DNA of 64,000 nucleotides, from the NCBI GenBank assembly GCA_002794705.1, contig PGTK01000001.1, positions 248,001 through 312,000 on the forward strand. Direction: 5' to 3'. Source of the stretch: Candidatus Thermofonsia Clade 1 bacterium (GTDB lineage: Bacteria > Chloroflexota > Anaerolineae > Aggregatilineales > UBA2796). The position numbers and the translations under genes were made by a program. Position 1 is the first letter of the stretch; every line of letters starts with the position of its first letter. Positions 16,546 through 23,965 of the stretch are shown here, one piece after another. Under the pieces are notes generated by a model. The model ran no database searches. It saw only the letters and a program-made list of their open reading frames with translations, and was not told where the DNA came from.

Positions 16546-18170
16546 GAGTCAGCGCGGGCAGCCAGAATTTGCTCCAGACTGATGCCGTGCCGCCGTGCGA
16601 TCTCACGCGCATAGCCGCGTCCGTGCGGCGCGCCGCGCTCAATGCGGAAAGTCGGCTGTGCCTCGCCTTCAGCATTTAGGCGTATGCCTGCTACGAGGCT
16701 GAACAGTGCACTCTCACCTTTGACCGTCTCGTGCATTTCAGGGATACGCTCTGGCAAATCCATCAGGTGCGTGGCATAGAGGGCGCGTACGCCAATGGCG
16801 CGCAAGCCACACAGCACGTCTTGTGCGAGGTAGGTCGCCTCGCTTGCGACCGTGCTGGAGAGCGACTCGTTCATCAGCACTAGGCTATATGCGGTCGCGT
16901 GCAGGCAAATGTGGCGCAAGCGCGAGGCTTCTTCAGCAAGTCTGCCCTGTTGTTGGGTCTCAAGGGCGGGGAAGTGCGTGAAAATGGCGTCCACAGGGCT
17001 GAGCTGGGCATGGCGCGAGGGGATCGGCAAGCCCGCCTGAAACAGCACGTGCGCCAAACCGACTGCTTGCAAGTACGTCGTTTTGCCGCCGCTGTTCGGA
17101 CCGGTCAAAATGGCGATTCTGCCCTCGTCATCAAAGTGGGCGTCGTTCGGCACGGCTGTCACTTTGGGCTGCTTCAAAACGAGATGCAAGTTCACCAAGC
17201 CCTCAATGTGTGTCAGGCGTGCTTCGATCGGCGCGACCTGCGGCTGAGTCAGCGGGATGCCGCGCTCGCGCAGGAGGCGCACAAGGCGCACAGCCGAGAG
17301 GTAAAAGGCAAGCTCCTGCTCAAGAGCGGCAAGCGGCGCAGCGCTGATGCGCACGTACTTGCCCAGTGAGCGCGCTACAGGCTGCACCACGCTGCTCACA
17401 ATGCGCTCTAAATCCTGAAAGAGCGGCGAGAGCAGGCGATAGTGGCGCTCTTCAGGCAGACTGTGCAGCGGCGCGATCGGCGATTCATCGTTAGAGTCGG
17501 CGCGCTGACCGATCAGCTTGCTCAAAAATGAGCGCGGCTCACCGAACGGCTGTTCATTAATGCTCAGCAAGACCGCAGCACTTGGCTGCAATTGCGAGTC
17601 GAGATTCACGCCAATGGTCAGGCTCGCCAATTTTTGCAGAGGGCGCTGCAAAGCGGGCAATTCCTCGCGTAGGGCGATGAAATTCGGATCAGCGATCAGA
17701 CGGACAAGGATATCGCGCAGAGCGATCAGGGCTGGAGCGCGCAGGGTCGCGTTTTGGAGCGCCTCATGCAGGCTCTGGGCAGTGCTGATGAACAAGTCCA
17801 GCTCAGCCAGCCGATCCGCCGTCTCCAAAAGCGGCGGACGTTGCCGCTGACCGAAGAGCGAACGTCCCTGCCGCAGATCGGAAAAGCGCGGCAAGAGCTG
17901 CTCAACGGTCTCGGTCAGCGCTGCGTTATCGAGCAGATCGTTCAGCACAGCTTGCCGCCAAGCGATCACGTCAGGGTCAGCGTTGAGCGCGGTCAGCGTT
18001 TGGCGAATGAAATTGGCATAGCGCGGCTCAGGAGCAAAAGCGCTGATCAGATCGTCAAGGCGCAGATCGCGCACCCAAGCCGACTCAGCAGGAGCGGAAG
18101 GGCACTTGCCATGTGGGAAAAGCAGGCTAAGCGGCGGAAAATCAGGCAGTGTGCGTAGACGTGCTTTCAC
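16512..18170 (-). CDS. MutS-related ATPase (MutS domain III/V-like protein)
   Basis: Protein of 552 residues with only the core and ATPase part of MutS; the N-terminal mismatch-recognition domains are absent. Walker A is ILTGPNSGGKTTYLQAVGLA (about 335-355), followed by EEASRLRHIC, and the signal RALYATHLMDLPERI matches the MutS H-loop region. The Walker B end reads LVLMNESLSSTVASEA, with Asn in place of the usual Asp. Relatives are stand-alone DNA-binding ATPases of unclear role; mismatch repair should not be assumed. The start is the first in-frame ATG. It follows a 66-nt gap after the kinase gene and converges on the photolyase gene. Confidence 0.8.
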   Translation of the reverse strand: MKARLRTLPDFPPLSLLFPHGKCPSAPAESAWVRDLRLDDLISAFAPEPRYANFIRQTLTALNADPDVIAWRQAVLNDLLDNAALTETVEQLLPRFSDLRQGRSLFGQRQRPPLLETADRLAELDLFISTAQSLHEALQNATLRAPALIALRDILVRLIADPNFIALREELPALQRPLQKLASLTIGVNLDSQLQPSAAVLLSINEQPFGEPRSFLSKLIGQRADSNDESPIAPLHSLPEERHYRLLSPLFQDLERIVSSVVQPVARSLGKYVRISAAPLAALEQELAFYLSAVRLVRLLRERGIPLTQPQVAPIEARLTHIEGLVNLHLVLKQPKVTAVPNDAHFDDEGRIAILTGPNSGGKTTYLQAVGLAHVLFQAGLPIPSRHAQLSPVDAIFTHFPALETQQQGRLAEEASRLRHICLHATAYSLVLMNESLSSTVASEATYLAQDVLCGLRAIGVRALYATHLMDLPERIPEMHETVKGESALFSLVAGIRLNAEGEAQPTFRIERGAPHGRGYAREIARRHGISLEQILAARADSQASAPKSAAD

Positions 18171-18236
18171 TCAGGTAAAACCTTAAATAATCTCTGAAAT
18201 ATTTATAACAAAGGCGTCTGAGGGAGGCAAAGGCGC

Positions 18237-19199
18237 TCAAGACGCTTGTATATGCTGAGCGGCACGCTGCCAATCAGCGCCGCAAGCGCGAATAGCCGCC
18301 AATGCAGCGCCGTAAAGCGGCGGCAAAGCGGGCGCGCTCAAGCGTATGGGCAATTGGCAGATGGCGCGCTCAAAGCGCTCACGCAGACCCTGCACATGCT
18401 CCCATGCGCCGCCGATCAAGGCAAGCGGCAAGGGCTGATCTGTGAAGTCCATAGCGCGGTAGAGTGCTTGTACGGCGTGCGCGAGGGCAGTTGCGCCTTC
18501 GGCAAGAATGCTCTGCGCCACGTCATCAGCCTGCGCTGCCGCCTGCCCGATCAATGGCGCAAGCGCTGCGAAGCCGCGTGCGCCGAAGTCCGCTGCATAG
18601 ACCAGACGCTTGATCGCACGTACCTCCCTCACGCCGAAGTGCTGTTGCAGCAGCGCTGTAAGTAGAGTCGGCGCCCCGACTCCATCTTCGGTATGAAAAA
18701 CGGCTTGTACAGCTGCTTTACCCAACCAGACCGCGCTCCCTTCATCGCCCACCAGCCAGCCCCAGCCCCCGACGCGCACAATCCGTCCGTCGTGGCGCAA
18801 GCCGACGAGGATACTGCCTGTCCCGCTAATGGCAATGGCGCCCGCCGCGCCCAAATGCGCCCCGATCAAGGCTGCCACGCCGTCATTCTCGATCCAAATT
18901 TCCTCAGCCGATACCAACTCGCTCACGATAGCGCGGGCAATGTGGGCTTCAGGCGCCTCAGCGCGCTCTATCCCCGTCAGACCCAGTCCAATGGCGCGCA
19001 CGGACTGCACAGGCAGATTCGCTGCCGCAAACGCCGCGCTGATCGCCTCCCAAAGGCTTTGACGGAGGCGCAGCGCGCCGCCCTCCGCTGCTAAGTGGAG
19101 CAAGCCGCCGCCGCTGCCCATGCCGAGTGTATGCCCATCAAGCGTGAGCAAAACGCACTTGGTCGCAGTCTGACCGCCATCTATGCCTAGCACGTACAT
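18237..19199 (-). CDS. BadF/BadG-type ATPase, N-acetylglucosamine kinase-like
   Basis: Sugar kinase-like protein of 320 residues of the ASKHA fold. The phosphate-1 motif is in YVLGIDGGQTATKCVLLTLDG, and the phosphate-2/adenosine segments are in GAIAISGTGSILVGLRHDGR and PLALIGGAWEHVQGL. GWGWLVGDEGSAVWLGKAAVQA is typical of the GlcNAc kinase branch of the family. It is the last gene of the second sugar operon and should phosphorylate an imported amino sugar or related sugar; the exact substrate is inference. Confidence 0.82.
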   Translation of the reverse strand: MYVLGIDGGQTATKCVLLTLDGHTLGMGSGGGLLHLAAEGGALRLRQSLWEAISAAFAAANLPVQSVRAIGLGLTGIERAEAPEAHIARAIVSELVSAEEIWIENDGVAALIGAHLGAAGAIAISGTGSILVGLRHDGRIVRVGGWGWLVGDEGSAVWLGKAAVQAVFHTEDGVGAPTLLTALLQQHFGVREVRAIKRLVYAADFGARGFAALAPLIGQAAAQADDVAQSILAEGATALAHAVQALYRAMDFTDQPLPLALIGGAWEHVQGLRERFERAICQLPIRLSAPALPPLYGAALAAIRACGADWQRAAQHIQAS

Positions 19200-19202
19200 C
19201 GG

Positions 19203-20612
19203 CTACACCAATGCTGCGTAGAGTTGTGCCAATAAGCCCATGCCAAACTGCGAAATAACGCGGTAATCATCGCGCTGGAGCGCCTCACCGCCCTTGTTGA
19301 CTTGGGCAATGCCCGTCAAAAAGCCATCAGGCGTCAAGGCGGCGCTGAGCGCCTGTGCTGCGTGCGCTGCAGGCTCGCGCATGGCACTAGAGAGCAACTC
19401 TGCCTTCACACCGAGCGCAAGCGCTGCTGCAATGCCCGCTGAGGCTGCAGTATCCGTCTGCACCTCATTTGCATCTACAAAGGCGTGCCACAAACCCTGC
19501 TTGTTCTGCCGACGGACAGCCCACTGAGCGGCTTGTGCAAATGACTCGCGCAGGTCGCGGGGCGGATCGGGCAGAAGGGCAAGCGTGCGCGCCAAACCGA
19601 GTAGATACCACGCCGCAGCACGCGCCCAGTTCACAAAGGTGCGCGTCCCGTCGCTATGCAGGCGCAGAGCGAGCGTGTTACTTTTGAACAGCGCACGGCG
19701 GGCGCGCAATTGCTCTAGTGCCATAGCGATCAGACTCGGTTCATTGCGCAAGACGCCAATTTGTGCCATTGGATAGGCAACTGTGTAGCTCCCTTCAGCA
19801 GAGAGCATATCGCCATCTTGGATAACCCCGTTCGCAGCACGCGACTCCTGCCAGAAGCGGATTGCCGTCTTCAAAGAGGGATGATCGGGCTGTGTACGGG
19901 CTAAGACGGCGAACGGGAGCGTGCACTCAATCCCATAGACCTCGCGTCTGGGCTTGCTGAAGTCATCTTCATAGTCGAGGTTGCCCTCTGAGTCGAAAAA
20001 ATGGGCAAAGTGCGCCTTGATGGTGCGCAAAGCGAGGTCTGGCTCTAACAGACCCACATCCGCCATATCCAGCAAGCCGACTAGCACGCAGCCCTCTTGC
20101 CAGCCGAAAAATTGCAGCGAGGCGAGCGAGTTCAGGCGGTAGCGAAACGCCTGCAGACGATCCGCGCTTGTGCCGATGAGGATGTGTGGCATCAGGGCAG
20201 GCTCAGCATCGCCATTGGGATCGTGCAGCAACCATAACGGCACGCTCCCCTGCGCAAGGCGCAAGCCAAGCCCCTCTGCCACGATCTCACGCGCCGCCTG
20301 CCCTGAGATCGCCACCTCAAAAGGCTGAAAGGCGTGGGCATAGCGGATATCAAAGCGCGCTATGACTCGTCCGCTTGCCAGTGAGAGCGCCTCTAGGATC
20401 ACTTCCTCGCGTGAGTCAAGTGCCACGCTCAGCCGCAAACGCGGACGTTCGCCCACGCTCACGCCACTGACTGCCTCCCAATGCAAGAGGGTCGGCGCGG
20501 CGTGCGGTGCAACGGGAAAAGCGTGCCAGCCGCGAGTCAGGCGCAAGCCCTCTGGCAGTGGCACTTTGCGCGCAGAGACCACGCGCCCAATTAAGTATGT
20601 TAAATCGCTCAT
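19203..20612 (-). CDS. Six-hairpin glycosidase-like protein (GH88/GH105-like)
   Basis: Cytoplasmic (no signal peptide) protein of 469 residues. An N-terminal beta-rich region of about 110 residues is followed by an alpha/alpha-barrel-like part. TFVNWARAAAWYLLGLARTLALLP and NKQGLWHAFVDANEVQTDTAASAGIAAALALGV resemble the WARGNGW and GLW...ETSAS blocks of GH105/GH88 unsaturated-uronyl hydrolases. The catalytic Asp of GH105 (in a DTLFM-type motif) is not seen: the matching place reads EGSYTVAYPMAQIG. It may be a divergent hydrolase or another six-hairpin enzyme. It overlaps the permease stop by 4 nt and precedes the kinase by 3 nt, so it belongs to the sugar operon. Confidence 0.6.
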   Translation of the reverse strand: MSDLTYLIGRVVSARKVPLPEGLRLTRGWHAFPVAPHAAPTLLHWEAVSGVSVGERPRLRLSVALDSREEVILEALSLASGRVIARFDIRYAHAFQPFEVAISGQAAREIVAEGLGLRLAQGSVPLWLLHDPNGDAEPALMPHILIGTSADRLQAFRYRLNSLASLQFFGWQEGCVLVGLLDMADVGLLEPDLALRTIKAHFAHFFDSEGNLDYEDDFSKPRREVYGIECTLPFAVLARTQPDHPSLKTAIRFWQESRAANGVIQDGDMLSAEGSYTVAYPMAQIGVLRNEPSLIAMALEQLRARRALFKSNTLALRLHSDGTRTFVNWARAAAWYLLGLARTLALLPDPPRDLRESFAQAAQWAVRRQNKQGLWHAFVDANEVQTDTAASAGIAAALALGVKAELLSSAMREPAAHAAQALSAALTPDGFLTGIAQVNKGGEALQRDDYRVISQFGMGLLAQLYAALV

Positions 20613-21454
20613 TTCAAGCCCGAACGGGTTAGTCCCTCGACGAAGTAGCGTTGCAATAGGATAAAAATAATCAGCACGGGCAGCATCATCACAAAGGCAG
20701 CCGCTAGAGCCAGATTATACTCGCTAGAGTACTCGCCAAAAAAGCCCGCCAAGCCTAACGGCAGAGTCCGCATATTTACCTTGGTAACCGCGACAAGAGG
20801 CCAAATGTAGCTATCCCAACTGCCCAAAAAGCTGAAGATCGCCACAGCCGCCAAAGCAGGACGGCTCATCGGCAAGATGACGCGCCACAAAATGCCCAAT
20901 TCGCTTGCCCCGTCTAGGCGCGCCGCCTCGATGTAGTCATCGGGCAGGGTCAGGAAGTGTTGGCGCATCAGGAAAATGCTGAAGGCATTGACCGCCTGCG
21001 GGATGATCAGTCCCTGATAGGTGTCAAGCCAGCCTAGGTCGCGCACCACAAGGTAGAGCGGCACGAGGATCACTTGCACGGGCAACATCAGCGTGCTGAG
21101 GATCGCCAAAAAGGCAACTCCACGCAGGGGATAGCGAAATTTCGCTAGGCTGTAGCCCGCCAGACTCGCCACCACAAGCGTAATGGCGATGGTCGCTGCA
21201 GCGGCGAGAATACTGTTCAAAAAGTACGTGCCAAACGGACGCTGCTGGAAAGGTATGACGAAATTTTGCCACTGCCACGCGCTTGGTAGAAGCTGAAGCG
21301 GAATGCGAAAGACCTCTTCCTTCGGCTTGAGCGCAGAGAGAAACGACCACAGCAGCGGGAAGATGATCAATGCTGCACAGACGATCAGCACGCCGTAGGT
21401 GGCGATTTGTGTCGCATCTATGCGCACGGCGGATTTGCGAGAGAGCGCTGACAT
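20609..21454 (-). CDS. Carbohydrate ABC transporter permease (MalG type)
   Basis: Permease of 281 residues with six predicted helices, starting GVLIVCAALIIFPLLWSFLSAL. The EAA loop is YIEAARLDGASELGILWRVILP. It overlaps the following glycosidase-like gene by ATGA and follows the other permease after 8 nt. Confidence 0.88.
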   Translation of the reverse strand: MSALSRKSAVRIDATQIATYGVLIVCAALIIFPLLWSFLSALKPKEEVFRIPLQLLPSAWQWQNFVIPFQQRPFGTYFLNSILAAAATIAITLVVASLAGYSLAKFRYPLRGVAFLAILSTLMLPVQVILVPLYLVVRDLGWLDTYQGLIIPQAVNAFSIFLMRQHFLTLPDDYIEAARLDGASELGILWRVILPMSRPALAAVAIFSFLGSWDSYIWPLVAVTKVNMRTLPLGLAGFFGEYSSEYNLALAAAFVMMLPVLIIFILLQRYFVEGLTRSGLK

Positions 21455-21462
21455 GTTGCCTC

Positions 21463-22386
21463 CTACTGATTGTTGCGGAACAGTCTGAGTTGAACGATAG
21501 TGAAGCCAAGCGCGATCAGGAACAAAATGACCGACATGGCTGAGGCGCGCCCCATATTGAAGCCGATCCAGCCCGTCTCGTAAATCAGCACAGAGAGGAC
21601 AGTGGTAGCATCGCCCGGACCGCCGCCCGTCATGATCCAGATCGCGTCGAAGTGACGCAGCGCGTTAATGATCGAGACCACTACCACAAATAGCGTAGTC
21701 GGGCGCAGAAGCGGGAAGGTGATATAAGTGAACAGCTGCCAGCCGTTAGCGCCGTCAATGCGCGCCGCCTCATAGTACTCATTAGGAATGTTCTGCAAAC
21801 CCGCGAGGAAAATCACGCCGTAGTAGCCCGTGGCGCGCCAAATTGCCATGATGATCACAGCAAGAAGCGCGTATTGACGGCTATTGAGCCATGGGATCGT
21901 CTCGCTGCCCGTGAACGGCGCTAGAATGACCGAGTTGATCGGTCCGAAGGGATGATAGAGCAGCGTCCAGATGATGGCAAGCACCACTAAGGGCATGACA
22001 ATCGGCGCGAAGAAGACCGTCCTGAAAAACGTGCGGAAGCGGATATTCTGGTTGAGCAGGATCGCTAAGCCCATTGCCAGCACCCAGATCGGCACGCTGA
22101 CTCCCAGCGCATAGACCGCCGTCGTTTGCAGGGAGCGTCCAAAGGCGGCTGAGGCGAACAGGCGCTCATATTGGCGCAAACCGACGTAGCGTTTCTCCGA
22201 GAGCAGATCGTACTCATGGAAACTGAGGTGGATCGCATTCGCCATCGGATAAAAGGCGAAGACTGTGAAGTAGATCAGGGCAGGCAGGATGAACAGAATG
22301 CCCGTCAGTGCCAGACGGCGGCGATAGGTGAGCAACGGCGCACGCACAGTCGTTTGGGCGGTCTGTGTAGTTGAGTAGGGAAGCAT
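21463..22386 (-). CDS. Carbohydrate ABC transporter permease (MalF type)
   Basis: Permease of 307 residues. TM1 is LALTGILFILPALIYFTVFAF (about 28-48), and the EAA loop is YYEAARIDGANGWQLFTYITFP. It lies between the binding-protein gene and the second permease of the operon. As in the first sugar operon, no ATPase gene accompanies it. Confidence 0.88.
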   Translation of the reverse strand: MLPYSTTQTAQTTVRAPLLTYRRRLALTGILFILPALIYFTVFAFYPMANAIHLSFHEYDLLSEKRYVGLRQYERLFASAAFGRSLQTTAVYALGVSVPIWVLAMGLAILLNQNIRFRTFFRTVFFAPIVMPLVVLAIIWTLLYHPFGPINSVILAPFTGSETIPWLNSRQYALLAVIIMAIWRATGYYGVIFLAGLQNIPNEYYEAARIDGANGWQLFTYITFPLLRPTTLFVVVVSIINALRHFDAIWIMTGGGPGDATTVLSVLIYETGWIGFNMGRASAMSVILFLIALGFTIVQLRLFRNNQ

Positions 22387-22410
22387 AGCTCACTCCGTAA
22401 GGTAACAACA

Positions 22411-22433
22411 AGGGCGAGCTGCGCGCCCGCCCT
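22411..22433 (-). other. Intercistronic hairpin between binding-protein and permease genes
   Basis: AGGGCG (22411-22416) pairs with CGCCCT (22428-22433), with an A/C mismatch and two further GC pairs inside. No T-tract follows. Its place, between the binding-protein and MalF-type genes, is the same as that of the hairpin in the first sugar operon. Confidence 0.45.
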
Positions 22434-22463
22434 CTGACAAAATCGCCTTGCGAACTGACTTGG

Positions 22464-23768
22464 TTACTGCAGGACTGACTCAATCTCTTGGCAGGCTTCA
22501 TCCAGCACTTCTTTGGCGTCCCTGCCATTAAGGACTGCCTCCTGAACTGCCTTGTGAATAATGGTGCTGATCTGCCCGCCCTGCGGATGGATCAAGCGCG
22601 GACGCCCATACTGCATCTGGTCAATGAAGACCTCTAAGCCCTTGAATTCCTTCGCCTCAGGCGCGTCCGTCCAGCCGAGACGCGGCAAGATGTAACCAGC
22701 TGCAGGCAACCAGCGAGCGCCCTGCTCAGAGGCATAGTTGATGAACTTCCATGCCTCAGCTTGCTTATCGCTGCGCGCATTCACAACCCATAGCCACGTT
22801 GAGAGCATCACGACGCGGCGCTTGGCATCGCTCATCTGCGGCAAGGGGATAATGCGGTAATTGGCAACGACCTCAGGATTGCTGGCGAAGGTCGGCACTG
22901 CCCACGGACCGAGAATCCACATGGCGACGCGCTCTTGCACGAAGTCTTCCATAGCGTTTTGCGCTGTGGAGAGATTGATGCCCGGCGCGCCCGCGCCATA
23001 CTTGGTGTACATATCCTGCATGGTCTGGAGCGCCTTGACGCCTTCAGGGCTGTTCAGAGCGCAGGCATTGCCCTTGTCATCATCGCTCAGGATTGAGCCG
23101 CCCAGCTGGTAGAGCAGCGGCGAGTAGAGCAGCATCGTCCAGCCCGGAGTCAGGAGATTCCACGCGAAGCCTTGCCGCTCAAAGCGTCCGTCTCTGACAA
23201 TTGCCAGCTTCGCGCCAATCTCACCGACCTCTTCCCACGTCTTGGGATAGTCGGTCTCAGGGTTCAAGCCCGCCTCGCGGAACATCTTGTCGTTAATGAC
23301 CATTGTCCAGGAGTTGTACTCAAAGGGAATGCCATAGACCTTGCCGTCAGCACCTTTGAACGGCTCAAGGCTGCCGGGGACGTAGGCGTTCAGGAATGCC
23401 GCTTCATTCTCAAAGCCGAAGGCAGTTACGTCCACAGGGGCGAGGATGCCACGGCTGGTCAGAATGGCGTGATTGGCGTCGTTAATATCGAAAATATCGG
23501 GTAGTTGGTTGCCGGCGGCTGCAGTCAGCACTTTGTTGATGTATTCGCTGCTGGGGATGATCTCTAGGCGAATCTCAACATTCGGATTGGCAGCCATGTA
23601 CTCTTTGATCAGCTCTTCGGTCAGCACATCGGCGGGCGGGTGACTGTGCTTCCAGAAGGTCAGCACGATCTTCTCTTGCGCGTTGGCGATGGGAGTCAGC
23701 GCTGCGGCAAGCAGACTCAAGCAAAAAAGAGCGGCGAGGGCGATGCGCCCAAAACGAATGGCAGTCAT
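22464..23768 (-). CDS. Sugar ABC transporter substrate-binding protein (family 1)
   Basis: Secreted binding protein of 434 residues. The signal peptide runs ALAALFCLSLLAAALTPIANAQ (about 9-30) and the mature start KIVLTFWKHSHPP is typical. AWKFINYASEQGARWLPAAGYILP resembles the C-terminal hinge of MalE-like proteins. GAGGAATTT is the ribosome site. First gene of the operon 18237-23768, whose later genes (glycosidase-like protein, BadF-type kinase) suggest import of an oligosaccharide that is cleaved and phosphorylated inside the cell. Confidence 0.88.
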   Translation of the reverse strand: MTAIRFGRIALAALFCLSLLAAALTPIANAQEKIVLTFWKHSHPPADVLTEELIKEYMAANPNVEIRLEIIPSSEYINKVLTAAAGNQLPDIFDINDANHAILTSRGILAPVDVTAFGFENEAAFLNAYVPGSLEPFKGADGKVYGIPFEYNSWTMVINDKMFREAGLNPETDYPKTWEEVGEIGAKLAIVRDGRFERQGFAWNLLTPGWTMLLYSPLLYQLGGSILSDDDKGNACALNSPEGVKALQTMQDMYTKYGAGAPGINLSTAQNAMEDFVQERVAMWILGPWAVPTFASNPEVVANYRIIPLPQMSDAKRRVVMLSTWLWVVNARSDKQAEAWKFINYASEQGARWLPAAGYILPRLGWTDAPEAKEFKGLEVFIDQMQYGRPRLIHPQGGQISTIIHKAVQEAVLNGRDAKEVLDEACQEIESVLQ

Positions 23769-23825
23769 GGCTAAATTCCTCTTCGTAACCCAAGACTCTC
23801 TTCAAAGTGCGTAGCACTCCACATC

Positions 23826-23853
23826 AGTATGCACGAATGTGCATTTTTGTCAA
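23826..23853 (-). promoter_or_regulatory. Promoter of the second sugar operon
   Basis: On the minus strand a consensus -35 TTGACA (23848-23853) and a -10 CATACT (23826-23831) are separated by 16 nt, about 50 nt upstream of the predicted transcription-to-translation start region of the binding-protein gene. Confidence 0.65.
23829..23844. promoter_or_regulatory. Operator-like palindrome in the second sugar operon promoter
   Basis: ATGCAC (23829-23834) and GTGCAT (23839-23844) are a perfect inverted repeat with a 4-nt centre, lying between and overlapping the -35 and -10. This is a typical place for a sugar-responsive repressor; no regulator gene is nearby. Confidence 0.55.
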
Positions 23854-23879
23854 ATTTGTGCTGAGCGGCGCAAAGCTGT

Positions 23880-23908
23880 TTGTTTTGCATGGCGTCTCAT
23901 GCTACACT
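23880..23908 (+). promoter_or_regulatory. Possible promoter of the exonuclease-DinG gene
   Basis: TTGTTT (23880-23885) and TACACT (23903-23908) with 17-nt spacing. The predicted start near 23915 falls downstream of the first ATGs of the long open frame and so supports the ATG at 23966 as the real start. Confidence 0.35.
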
Positions 23909-23965
23909 GGGAGCGTCTTCAGCCCATGCCGCGCCTCTGCACGGCTAGAATTGGACACAATCGCC

